This document shows, piece by piece, positions 27,663 to 37,342 of a stretch of 64,000 bases of DNA (the stretch's first letter is position 1; each line of letters starts with the position of its first letter). The notes beneath the pieces were generated by a model. The model saw only the letters and a program-made list of their open reading frames with translations, did not search any database and was not told the origin of the DNA. The translations under genes were made by a program, and so were the position numbers. The stretch is taken from NCBI RefSeq assembly GCF_023195535.1, contig NZ_JALPNF010000001.1, positions 496,001-560,000 on the forward strand. The letters are read 5' to 3'. The stretch comes from Sphingomonas faeni (GTDB lineage: Bacteria; Pseudomonadota; Alphaproteobacteria; Sphingomonadales; Sphingomonadaceae).

Positions 27663-29975
27663 TCAGCGGAACTTGCCGCTGAGCGACACGCCGATGATCC
27701 GCGGTTCGTTGAACACCGCCGCCATGTAGTTCTCGATCACGCCCTTGAGGTTCTTCTCGCCGGTGATGTTGCGCGCGAATACCGCGAACTCATACGCATC
27801 GTCGGGCGCGGCGTAGCCGATCTTCAGGCCACCCTCGAAGTTACCGTTCGCGGTGAACTCCTTGGTCTTGTACAGCACGAACTGCGTATAGCCCTGGATG
27901 TTGAAGTCGCTCGCGATGAACGCGCGACCGCCATTGCCGAGCGGCTGGTCGTACCGCGCGGTGAGGTCGACGTTATACTCCGGCGCGTTCGGCAGCGGGT
28001 TGCCGTCGATCTGTGCGAACGTGTTGGCGCCCACCTTGATCGTCGGATCCTCGACCGTGCAGACCACGACGCCGTTCAGGATGCAGACCTGCGCATAGAC
28101 GTTCTTGTCGCGGATCTTGCTGTGCAACAGGCTCAGCCCCGCACCGAGCGTCAGGTTCGGCACCGGCTTCCAGTTCGCCTCGGCCTCCATGCCGTACGCA
28201 TCCGCCTTGTCGGCGTTGAAGAGCACGCCGTTGCCGTTCACATCGTTGCCGTTGAGCTGGATGTCCTTGACGCGGTAGGCGAAAACCGTCGCGTTCAGGC
28301 TTAGCGTGTTGTTCAGCAGGCGGCTCTTCACGCCACCCTCCCACGACAGGATCGTCTCCGACTTGGCGGTCGTGAAGTCCGAATTGAACACCGCCGAGCG
28401 GCCCTGGATCGTAGGCCCGCGGAAGCCCTCGGCGACGCGCGTATAGAGGCTGACGTCAGGGCTAGCCTGGTACAACAGGCTCGCATCCCAGCTAGGCTTG
28501 GTCGCCTTCAGCGTGACGTCGGTACGGCCGCGATACGTGACGACGCCTGCCGCCGTGTCCGCCGTCTTGAGAAGCTGCGTACGCTTCTTGTCCTCGGTGA
28601 TGCGACCGCCGACGGTCAGCGTCAGCTTGTCGACCAGCTCATAGCTGACCTGCCCGAAGCCGGCCCAGGACGTGTTGACGTTGTGCAGCCGGACCCAGTT
28701 GTTGGGGTTGCGTGCCGTGCCCGTCAGGAAGAACCCGCGCTGGTAGAAATCGGTGATGTCGCGCGTGTCGAAATACAGGCCGCCGACCTGCCAGTTGAAA
28801 CGACCGCCGGGGGTGCCTGCAAGCCGGACTTCCTGCGACCACTGATCGAGATCGCGGATCTGGCCTTGCGACTGGCCGAAACCGTTCGGCTGACCGCCCA
28901 CCGGGAAGTTCGCGGCCGCACCACCATCGGTGTCGCCGCGGCTAAAGCCCGACGTCGTCTCGTACGCGGTGATCGAGGTCAGCGCGGCCGGACCGAAGTC
29001 GTAGGTCGCACGGACCGAGCCGCCATAGGTGTTGTAGCTCTGCGGGTTGTCGTTCGCTTCGTCGTACGAGACGACGTTGCGCGGCTCGGCCGACACGTCG
29101 TTCGAACCCTTCTTCAGCGCGCCGCGGTGGAACAGCGTCGAGGTGCCGTCATACCAGCGCGCATGGCCCGACAGGTCGAGCGTGAAGCGCTCGCCCGGGG
29201 TCAGCGCAAGCTGGACGCGGACGTTGCGATCGTCGAAGCCGCCCATCGCGTCCTTGCGCGGCGTCGCGGTGTTGTCGGCGCTTACGCCCGCGAACCGGTT
29301 GTCGACGTAATTCTCACGGTGCTGGATCAACGTCGACAGGCGGATCGACAGGAGGTCCTTGATCAACGGGCCACCGACGCCGGCGTCCAGGTTGACGCTG
29401 TTGTACGAGCCGACGGACGCGGACGCGCGGCTCTCGAAATCGTTGCTCGGCTTGATCGTGTCGAACTTGATGATGCCCGCGGTGGTGTTGCGCCCGAACA
29501 GCGAGCCTTGCGGACCGCGCAGCACTTCGACCTGGCGGACGTCATAGACCGGGTTCGACTTCAGCACGACATGCTCGAGAATCACGTCGTCCTGGATGAT
29601 CGTGACCGGCTGCGAGGCGCCGAGGTAGAAATCGATGTTGCCGAGCCCGCGGATGTAGAAGCGCGGGAAGATGCGACCGGTGGTCGACTCGACGTAGAGA
29701 CCGGGGACGCGACCCGACAGCGCGAGCAACGTGTCGTCGCCGCCCGAGGTATAGGTGCGCAACGCATCGCCCGACGCGACGCCGACCGAGAGCGGCACCT
29801 TCTGGAGGTTCTCCGAGCGACGCTCGGCGGTGACGACGATATCGCCGAGGCCTTCCTCTGGTGCAGCCTGCGTCTGGACGGGCGCAGCGTCCTGCGCGAA
29901 CGCCGCCGAACCACACAGCACGGAACCCAACGCGACGCCGAGCATCAGCGCCGACTTAACGACCGAAATCTTCAA
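27663..29975 (-). CDS. TonB-dependent receptor, paralogue of 15894-18176
   Basis: Outer-membrane receptor of about 770 residues: signal peptide MKISVVKSALMLGVALGSVL ending near AFAQDA, TonB-box region DIVVTAERRSENLQKVPLSV, plug FPRFYIRGLGNIDF and VEVLRGPQGSLFGRNTTAG, and a beta-barrel ending GVSLSGKFR. The start is taken as TTG at 29975: GGGGA lies 9 bases upstream and a normal signal peptide follows, whereas the ATG at 30038 would place 21 uncharacteristic residues before it. Ligand unknown; its plug closely resembles that of the receptor beside the nucleoside-hydrolase-like gene. Confidence 0.88.
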   Translation of the reverse strand: MKISVVKSALMLGVALGSVLCGSAAFAQDAAPVQTQAAPEEGLGDIVVTAERRSENLQKVPLSVGVASGDALRTYTSGGDDTLLALSGRVPGLYVESTTGRIFPRFYIRGLGNIDFYLGASQPVTIIQDDVILEHVVLKSNPVYDVRQVEVLRGPQGSLFGRNTTAGIIKFDTIKPSNDFESRASASVGSYNSVNLDAGVGGPLIKDLLSIRLSTLIQHRENYVDNRFAGVSADNTATPRKDAMGGFDDRNVRVQLALTPGERFTLDLSGHARWYDGTSTLFHRGALKKGSNDVSAEPRNVVSYDEANDNPQSYNTYGGSVRATYDFGPAALTSITAYETTSGFSRGDTDGGAAANFPVGGQPNGFGQSQGQIRDLDQWSQEVRLAGTPGGRFNWQVGGLYFDTRDITDFYQRGFFLTGTARNPNNWVRLHNVNTSWAGFGQVSYELVDKLTLTVGGRITEDKKRTQLLKTADTAAGVVTYRGRTDVTLKATKPSWDASLLYQASPDVSLYTRVAEGFRGPTIQGRSAVFNSDFTTAKSETILSWEGGVKSRLLNNTLSLNATVFAYRVKDIQLNGNDVNGNGVLFNADKADAYGMEAEANWKPVPNLTLGAGLSLLHSKIRDKNVYAQVCILNGVVVCTVEDPTIKVGANTFAQIDGNPLPNAPEYNVDLTARYDQPLGNGGRAFIASDFNIQGYTQFVLYKTKEFTANGNFEGGLKIGYAAPDDAYEFAVFARNITGEKNLKGVIENYMAAVFNEPRIIGVSLSGKFR

Positions 29976-30158
29976 AGTTTTTATTCCCCAATCGTGCGCC
30001 GCCGTCCCTGACGACCGGCCGCACATCCCAATACGCAACGCCGCTACGCGCCATCGACCGCCCTCCCCGGACGGCCCGACGACGCCTCGCGACGCTCACT
30101 CCCCGAGCCCGCGGTTAGGCGGGGATTGTGTTGGTATGATGACAGTTGGTGATGGAGG

Positions 30159-30431
30159 TTACGGGTAATCCCGACGCGCATGCACGACGTTGACGATCTC
30201 GACCGTGTCCAAGACGAGGCGATAGATCAGCAGATAGTTGGGATGGATGACAGCTTCGCGCGTGCCGTCGGCCCTACCCGGCCGGTACATGAACGGATGA
30301 TCGACAAGCCGGAGCGCGCATGCCTCGATCAACGTCGCAAGGCGGAGTGCTGCGCTCATATTTCGATCGGCGACGTAACCTAGAATCGTGGAGGCATCCT
30401 CAATCGCTTCAGGGCGCCAGATAAGCTTCAG
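30159..30431 (-). CDS. RelE/ParE family toxin, apparent CTG start
   Basis: Reads as a 90-residue protein starting (CTG)KLIWRPEAIEDASTILGYVA and ending IVNVVHARRDYP, the normal length and shape for a RelE/ParE toxin; RPGR..GTRE, LLIYRL and VVHARRD are typical. The first ATG in frame (30359) would remove the N-terminal helix. No ATG, GTG or TTG precedes in a sensible position; CTG at 30431 overlaps the antitoxin stop as CTGA, the same layout as the ATGA overlaps nearby. Either a rare CTG start, a sequence error, or a damaged toxin. Confidence 0.75.
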   Translation of the reverse strand: MKLIWRPEAIEDASTILGYVADRNMSAALRLATLIEACALRLVDHPFMYRPGRADGTREAVIHPNYLLIYRLVLDTVEIVNVVHARRDYP

Positions 30432-30616
30432 CGATCTCCGCCTGATCGACCGGCAGAGCCCAAAACCAATCTTATCGCGGCAACGGCATCTGCGTGCGCA
30501 ATCGACGGACGAGGATCTGCCAACGACCGCGCAACCTTTTCGCGCAGCCAGCGATCATAGGCTTCCGCTGAGATCGAGGACTCGGACTCGAGAGGTTTTG
30601 GTGAGACTTGCGCCAT
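30428..30616 (-). CDS. Antitoxin of the RelE/ParE pair
   Basis: 62-residue acidic/basic helical protein with AEAYDRWLREKVARSLADPRPSIAHADAV, the usual C-terminal pattern of small antitoxins that precede RelE/ParE toxins. It lies upstream of and overlaps the toxin, as expected for co-expression and neutralisation, and probably binds its own promoter. No strong ribosome site precedes the ATG at 30616. Confidence 0.75.
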   Translation of the reverse strand: MAQVSPKPLESESSISAEAYDRWLREKVARSLADPRPSIAHADAVAAIRLVLGSAGRSGGDR

Positions 30617-30738
30617 TAGACGAGCGTACGCCTATGGCTACCGAATGCAACGGAGTCGCGCCGCGGCAAAGCCGCGTCGTCGAACGACACGACCGAGGAC
30701 GAACTCGGCCGGTCGCCGTCCGGCTTGGCGCTTTCCTC

Positions 30739-30762
30739 GGCTAAGCGGCTACGCGCTTAGCC
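30739..30762 (-). terminator. Hairpin after lepA
   Basis: GGCTAAGCG (30739-30747) and CGCTTAGCC (30754-30762) form a perfect 9-base stem with a 6-base loop, 9 bases past the lepA stop. There is no T run after it on the minus strand, so it is a terminator by position only. Confidence 0.5.
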
Positions 30763-30770
30763 TTGGGCGC

Positions 30771-32591
<1,821 letters not shown>

Positions 32592-32647
32592 GCCGCGCTC
32601 CTAGCAGCGACGCCGCGCGGGGGATAGACGGGCGATAGACGGTAGCC

Positions 32648-33406
32648 TCAGCTCTTGCGCGCGATGAGGTGGTAGCAGCGCGCGACCTGGCGATACGGGT
32701 CCTGCCGACCTGCTAGCCATTCGCTCCGCAGCACCTGCTCGGGATCGTCCGCGACGATCGGACCGGCATGATGATCGGTGAAGATGCCGATTCCCGACCA
32801 TTCCACGATGTCCGCGCCCGCGTCGACCAACAGGGCCTTAATCGTGGCGCGCGCGTGATTGCGGCTGGCGGCGTAGGGCCCGTGCGTATCGTCGCCCGTC
32901 TCCAGCGCGATCCGCGCCTCGACCCACCGTCCCGCCAGTCCCGCGCGCATCGCCGCCGCGGCAGGGTTGATCGCGATGACCGATATCAGCCCGCCCGGCT
33001 TGCATAGGGCGACCGCAGTTCGGACCAAGGGCGCTGGATCGTCCTCGTACATCAGCACGCTGTGGCAGCACGCCAGATCGGCGACACCCGCCTGGTCCGC
33101 CGCCATCGTCGCACCATCCGCGCAAATGAGCCGGACTCGGTCGCGGATCGTCGACGGCGACGTCGCCAGTCGCTGTTCGCCGAGCGCGATCATGTGCGGA
33201 TCGATATCCTGCGCAACGACTTCATGCCCTGCCGCCGCCAGCCGGACCGCCAGCGCCGCATCGCCGCCGCCGAGATCGACCACGCGCAGCGGTCCCGTCG
33301 GCAATACCGCCTGCAGCGTACGGATCGTCAGTTCGAGCGGGATACTCGTCCCCTCATCCTGCACGAACGCATCGACGATACCGCTGGCGGCGGTCCAGTA
33401 GTTCAT
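32648..33406 (-). CDS. SAM-dependent methyltransferase, CmoM/SmtA-like
   Basis: Class I methyltransferase of 252 residues. Motif I is RVVDLGGGDAALAVRLA, followed by VVAQDIDPHMI, the post-II CCHSVLMYEDDP and KPGGLISVIAINP. The C-terminal block GIGIFTDHH ... RQDPYRQVARCYHLIARKS resembles CmoM, the enzyme that methyl-esterifies a carboxylate on tRNA uridine-34. It could be a true CmoM-like tRNA enzyme, but its 4-base ATGA overlap with the M29-like peptidase and the small peptide upstream suggest a peptide carboxylate or backbone as substrate. Function inferred, not shown. Confidence 0.85.
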   Translation of the reverse strand: MNYWTAASGIVDAFVQDEGTSIPLELTIRTLQAVLPTGPLRVVDLGGGDAALAVRLAAAGHEVVAQDIDPHMIALGEQRLATSPSTIRDRVRLICADGATMAADQAGVADLACCHSVLMYEDDPAPLVRTAVALCKPGGLISVIAINPAAAAMRAGLAGRWVEARIALETGDDTHGPYAASRNHARATIKALLVDAGADIVEWSGIGIFTDHHAGPIVADDPEQVLRSEWLAGRQDPYRQVARCYHLIARKS

Positions 33407-34548
33407 GCGGCTACCGAAGGCGTTGGGCAGGGCGTCAGCACGCCGTCCGACAACAATCCGCAGCAATCGCCGTCCTCGATCTGCAGCGTATCGGGCGAGA
33501 ACACATCCTCGTCGCGCGTGCTTTCTGGATGCGGCAAGTCCGACGGCACCAGATGCTCGAGATCCATGACGTCGCTTCCACCATCCACTTCGACGATTCC
33601 GCCCCGCGCGATCAGGTCGAGGTGGATCGCGCACTGGTAGCCGACGACGCCCGGATCCTGATTGTGCTGGCCGAGCCCGAGATGCACGCCCGGCCGACGC
33701 TCGTTGATGTGTGAGTTCATCGCGATCGGCTCGCCGATACAGAAATTGGTCCCGAACCCGAGCTCGCCGACATTGTAGGCGCAGTGCGTCGTCAGTGCGG
33801 AATCGAGGAACCGCATCGTCCGTGCATCATCACAGCGATGCGCCACGACCCGCCCGCCTTCGATCTCGATGGTCACCGGAAATGCCTCCAGCCGCACATC
33901 GTCGTCGGTGATCGCGTTCACGTTGTACGCGAAGTCGGCGACGTGGATGCCGGAGATCTCGGCCGGGAACGTCGCCACCTCGCCGGCGGGCAGGATGACG
34001 GTGCCTCCGTCTCGCGCGCGCCCGCGATTGCTGATCCAGCGATGCTTCGGATCCAGCGTCACCGCCAGATCGGTGCCGCCCCGCGTCGTGATCCGCAGCT
34101 GCGTCGCGCGTGTCAATCGTTCGAGGATAGCGACGTTGCGCCGTGACAGTTCGTCGGGCGACGCAAGCAGCGCGTCCGCGAACAGGCTGTCGCTCGCGCT
34201 TATCGACCGGAAGATCCTCAGTCGCTCGCCGGGATAGCGCGCCAGCGCGCGGGTCAGCGCACCGGTATGCGAAAAGGTATCGCGCTCGAACGACAGCAGG
34301 ATCAACCGTCCGGTGAACGCGTCGCTCGCGGGCAGCGCCTCTCGCAACCGCACCTCGAACGTCTCGTCGACAAGCGGTGCCATCCATACCCGCACGGCAG
34401 GGATGGCGCGCATCTCGAGCGCGGCGCAGACGAGGGCGGCGGACCGTTGGCTGTCGCTGGTATACAGGACAACCGCAGTGTCGCCGCCGGCGATCCGGAC
34501 ATAGGCGTCCAGCAGGGACTGAACCCCGCGCCAGATCTTCCCGTCCAT
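33403..34548 (-). CDS. M29-like (aminopeptidase T family) metallopeptidase
   Basis: 381 residues with low but patterned similarity to aminopeptidase T/AmpS (M29). Candidate metal ligands are all there: Glu190 in LPAGEVATFP, Glu262 in NVGELGFGTN, His289 in GVHLGLGQ, and His309/Asp311 in AIHLDLIA. Residues 330-381 extend past the usual end and are Pro/Asp/Cys-rich (Cys362, Cys363, Cys374). The ATG at 34548 comes 4 bases after the stop of the small repeat peptide, and its stop overlaps the methyltransferase start. Possible role: trimming or maturing that peptide. A general aminopeptidase role cannot be excluded. Confidence 0.75.
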   Translation of the reverse strand: MDGKIWRGVQSLLDAYVRIAGGDTAVVLYTSDSQRSAALVCAALEMRAIPAVRVWMAPLVDETFEVRLREALPASDAFTGRLILLSFERDTFSHTGALTRALARYPGERLRIFRSISASDSLFADALLASPDELSRRNVAILERLTRATQLRITTRGGTDLAVTLDPKHRWISNRGRARDGGTVILPAGEVATFPAEISGIHVADFAYNVNAITDDDVRLEAFPVTIEIEGGRVVAHRCDDARTMRFLDSALTTHCAYNVGELGFGTNFCIGEPIAMNSHINERRPGVHLGLGQHNQDPGVVGYQCAIHLDLIARGGIVEVDGGSDVMDLEHLVPSDLPHPESTRDEDVFSPDTLQIEDGDCCGLLSDGVLTPCPTPSVAA

Positions 34549-34552
34549 CGCC

Positions 34553-34837
34553 CTAGTTCTTAACGTCGATGCCGCGGTCGGCGAGCGTCGGCTTCGAGGT
34601 GCTGTAGTTGATCGTCCACGCGACCGTGTCGATCGCGCGGATGCGCGTCGAGCCATCGAGCGTTGCTGCTGCGGTGCTGTAGGAGATCGTCCAGGCCGCG
34701 TCGCCGCCCTTGCCGAGGTCGATCACGTGCGTGCTGAGGTCGCCGATCCGGAAGACCTGCTCGCTGCTTTTTACTTCGCGCAACACCTGCGCAGAAACGC
34801 GGGTGACGATGTCGTTGATTTCTTGTTCGCTAGGCAT
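34553..34837 (-). CDS. Small repeat peptide, candidate RiPP-type precursor
   Basis: 94-residue protein with a strong ribosome site (AGGAG, 7 bases from the ATG at 34837). The N-terminal third (EQEINDIVTRVSAQVLREV) is a predicted amphipathic helix, leader-like. The C-terminal half has two units: residues 47-60 AAWTISYSTAAATL and 72-85 VAWTINYSTSKPTL, 25 residues apart, with Trp, Tyr, Ser and Thr in fixed positions. No signal peptide or known domain seen. It heads a three-gene operon with a metallopeptidase and a methyltransferase. A precursor that is cut and modified is the simplest reading; a small partner or scaffold protein is the alternative. Confidence 0.7.
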   Translation of the reverse strand: MPSEQEINDIVTRVSAQVLREVKSSEQVFRIGDLSTHVIDLGKGGDAAWTISYSTAAATLDGSTRIRAIDTVAWTINYSTSKPTLADRGIDVKN

Positions 34838-35140
34838 GTCTGCTCTCCTGATGATTGCAAGAAACGCGACGCTGGTCGTGAGTAAGTCCCTTTGCGTCCC
34901 GATAAAGCTGCGCCAGCGGGCGGGACGCGACAATCGCGGCGAAATCCGTTTCGGAGGCAAAACGGTTCGATGCCGTCTCTCGCGGCGGCAGGTGTCGGGC
35001 CGACCACGATAAAACTACCGCCGTGGCGGTTCAGCTTTGCTGGCGAACGAACCCCAGAACGGCCGCTCGCTGGGCCTGACGCGGATATTTGTCTTGATCG
35101 CCCGGAATGTCGGGGCTAGGGCGCTCTCCGGCAATGTTGT
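34838..35140. other. Upstream region of the repeat-peptide operon
   Basis: About 300 bases between the divergent tRNA-Pro and the peptide gene. It must hold the promoters of both. On the minus strand a TTTATC-like element at about 34915-34925 could be a -10 box, but no convincing -35 match is seen. No other gene found. Confidence 0.4.
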
Positions 35141-35217
35141 CGGGGCGTGGCGCAGTCTGGTAGCGCACTGGTCTCGGGGTCCAGGGGTCGTAGGTTCGAA
35201 TCCTATCGCCCCGACCA
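35141..35217 (+). tRNA. tRNA-Pro (anticodon CGG)
   Basis: 77 bases folding as a standard cloverleaf: acceptor CGGGGCG/CGCCCCG, D arm GCGC...GCGC, anticodon loop CTCGGGG with CGG at the centre, T arm GTAGG-TTCGAAT-CCTAT, and an encoded ACCA end (35214-35217). One T-T mismatch closes the anticodon stem. It reads CCG codons, common in this GC-rich genome. Confidence 0.95.
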
Positions 35218-35232
35218 TTGCCGGTTTTTTAG
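35218..35232 (+). terminator. T-rich terminator after tRNA-Pro
   Basis: TTGCCGGTTTTTTAGG directly follows the tRNA: a run of six T residues after a GC-rich stretch, compatible with transcription ending just past the tRNA. Confidence 0.5.
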
Positions 35233-35493
35233 GGGTGTTGGCCACACTTCCCCGAACTGAAAACTCCGATCGATGCGTCGCCCGGCCCCGGCGGATACGC
35301 GGTTTGCGACGCCCGTTGATCGATATCACCCAGCAAAAACTCTTATCGATCCTCCCCCGGCAGGGGGAGGTGGCTGGCACTTGCCAGACGGAGGGGGCGG
35401 TAAGGGAAACCGCTGATCCGTGTCCGCCCCCTCCGTCACCTTCGGCGCCACCTCCCCCTGGCGGGGGAGGATTGCAGGATTAATCGTCCCGGT
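35233..35493. other. Intergenic gap with a reversed family 2 repeat
   Basis: Between tRNA-Pro and the phoD stop. No gene is visible; the right half is the repeat at 35350-35472. Confidence 0.5.
35350..35472. repeat. Palindromic repeat family 2, copy b (reversed)
   Basis: Same hairpin ends and inner arms as 27521-27643, but the inner blocks are in the opposite order: the TGGCTGGCACTTGCCAGACG side comes first here and last in the other two copies. Confidence 0.85.
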
Positions 35494-37173
35494 TCAGGCG
35501 ATCTTTTCTAGCGGCGCATCGGGACGATCCGCATGCGCCCGGAACCGCGCGGCGGTGGCTTGCGTGTAGGGTTTGGTCATCACCGTCGATACCGTCACCG
35601 AATCCGCGGTCGCGTGTTCGGGTGTGAGCGTCAGCAATGTGAAACCCTTGCCGTCCTGGTCGCAGAAGCGGACTTCGCCCTTGTTGGCGTCGGCGATCAG
35701 GCTGCCGATGCCGGGCAGCAACGAACCATAGGACGGGCTGGTGATCGCGGTGCAGCCGAACTCCGCCGCGACCAGCTTGCCCGACGCGTCGTGCAGGTCG
35801 TTCGCCCAGGCCGCATGACTGTCGCCAGACAGCACGATCGGCCGCGACCTGGCGCGCTGGAACGCCGCGTACAGGCGTTCGCGGGCGGGCGGATAGCCGT
35901 CCCAGCTGTCGAACCCGAACGGCAGGCCGGCGCGGTACGAGGCGATGCTCGCCGTCAGTCGCTCGCGCCACATCGCCGGGAGCTTCGCCATCGTCTCGGC
36001 GAATTTCACCGGACCGAGCTGTCGTTCCATGTCAGGGCCGGCGACCTTGGCCATGACCACCTGGTTGCCGAGCACCTGCCACGGCTTGCCCGCCGCAACC
36101 GAGGTCGCCATCGTCTTCTCGACCCAGGCGAGCTGCGCCGGGCCGAGCAGCTCGCGGTCCGTCCGCGCGCGCTCCGCCAGCATCGCCGCGTATTCGGCGG
36201 GCGTGATCTCCTCGCCCTTCGACACCACCTGATGACTGCGTGCGAGCAGCCGCGTCTCGACCATCACGAGCGTCGCGAGATCGCCGAAATCGAAGCTGCG
36301 GTTGATCGCCGCCCAGGGCTGGCCGGGCTTTGGATCGCGGATCGGCATCCATTCGAAATAGGCCTGCATCGCCGCCGCCTTGCGCGCGTCCCAGTCGCCT
36401 TCGGTCTTGGGATCGTGGTTCTCGGCACCGTGCATCCAGTCGTCGTTGGCGACCTCGTGATCGTCCCACACGCAGATGAACGCGGCGCGGGCGTGCGCGG
36501 CCTGCATGTCGGCGTCGCGCTTCACCTGCGCGTGGCGCATGCGGTAGTCGGCGAGGCTGACGATCTCGTGGCGCGGCTCCACCAGACGGCCGATCTTCTT
36601 GGCGATGTCGCCGCCATAGCCGTCGACGCCGTATTCGTAGATGTAATCGCCGAGATGCAACACCGCGTCGAGCCGGTCGAGCTTGGCGATCGCGTCATAG
36701 GCGTTGAACAGTCCGCCCGCGTAGAGCTGGCACGAGACCACCGCCATGACGACGTCGGCGATCTTGCCCTTCGGCAACGTACGGAACCGGCCGACCGGCG
36801 AGCGCGTGCCGTCCGCGGCGTCGAACCAATAGCGATATTCGCGGCCCGGCTGGAGCCCGGTCGCCTCGACCTTTGCGGTGAAGTCGCGTGCCGCGCGGGC
36901 CTTGACGCTGCCTGACCGGAGAGGCTTGCCGCCGTCCGTCTCGGCGACGTGCCAAGTGAGTGCGATATCGCCGGCCTGGGCGTCGTCGGCGGGCGTCGCG
37001 CGGGTCCACAGGATCGCGCCGTCGACCGCGGGATCGCCGCTCGCGACGCCGTGATCGAAGCGGCTCTTGACCGCACCCGCGGCTTGCGTCGCGACCGCGG
37101 GCAGCGCCAGCGTCGCGCCCGATCCGGCGAGTTTCAGGGCATTCTTCAGGGCGTCGCGGCGGTTGATCGTCAT
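35494..37173 (-). CDS. phoD: PhoD-type alkaline phosphatase/phosphodiesterase
   Basis: 559 residues. An N-terminal Tat-type signal (INRRDALKNALKLAG followed by a hydrophobic stretch) predicts periplasmic export of the folded, metal-loaded enzyme. The PhoD N-terminal Fn3-like domain starts FDHGVASGDPAVDGAILWTRA; the metal site is seen in LGDYIYEYG, CVWDDHEVANDDW and LSGDSHAAWANDL. PhoD enzymes use Fe3+ and Ca2+ to release phosphate from phosphoesters. Divergent from a TonB receptor and phoX, with a Pho-box-like site between, which indicates induction under phosphate starvation. Confidence 0.92.
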   Translation of the reverse strand: MTINRRDALKNALKLAGSGATLALPAVATQAAGAVKSRFDHGVASGDPAVDGAILWTRATPADDAQAGDIALTWHVAETDGGKPLRSGSVKARAARDFTAKVEATGLQPGREYRYWFDAADGTRSPVGRFRTLPKGKIADVVMAVVSCQLYAGGLFNAYDAIAKLDRLDAVLHLGDYIYEYGVDGYGGDIAKKIGRLVEPRHEIVSLADYRMRHAQVKRDADMQAAHARAAFICVWDDHEVANDDWMHGAENHDPKTEGDWDARKAAAMQAYFEWMPIRDPKPGQPWAAINRSFDFGDLATLVMVETRLLARSHQVVSKGEEITPAEYAAMLAERARTDRELLGPAQLAWVEKTMATSVAAGKPWQVLGNQVVMAKVAGPDMERQLGPVKFAETMAKLPAMWRERLTASIASYRAGLPFGFDSWDGYPPARERLYAAFQRARSRPIVLSGDSHAAWANDLHDASGKLVAAEFGCTAITSPSYGSLLPGIGSLIADANKGEVRFCDQDGKGFTLLTLTPEHATADSVTVSTVMTKPYTQATAARFRAHADRPDAPLEKIA

Positions 37174-37236
37174 CGGCTGAGGCTTTCGTAGCGGGGTCGT
37201 CCGGCTGCTAGCGGCGATCCAAGACAGCGCGGTGGC

Positions 37237-37256
37237 AACGATGTGACACCATCGTT
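37237..37256. promoter_or_regulatory. Perfect dyad in the phoD/TBDR promoter region
   Basis: AACGATG and CATCGTT flank TGACAC (37237-37256), a 20-base operator-like dyad 63 bases upstream of phoD. The binding factor is unknown. Confidence 0.4.
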
Positions 37257-37262
37257 ACGGAA

Positions 37263-37280
37263 CCGTCATATTCGTTTCAT
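37263..37280 (+). promoter_or_regulatory. Pho-box-like site (PhoB operator)
   Basis: CCGTCAT (37263-37269), a 4-base AT-rich spacer, then GTTTCAT (37274-37280) form two direct 7-mers 11 bases apart, like the PhoB box pattern CTGTCAT-N4-CTGTCAT. It lies in the 170-base gap between divergent phoD and the receptor. Recognised by eye. Confidence 0.45.
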
Positions 37281-37342
37281 CATCACGACGTCGAAACGTC
37301 ACGTGCCGCCCGTAGTGCCTCCCCAACGACACGGGGGACTTC

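Noticed and set aside
34553-34837. Reading the N-terminal helix of the small peptide as a microcompartment encapsulation peptide
   Set aside because: The amphipathic pattern is similar, but no shell-protein or cargo gene is in the window, and a leader function fits the operon better.
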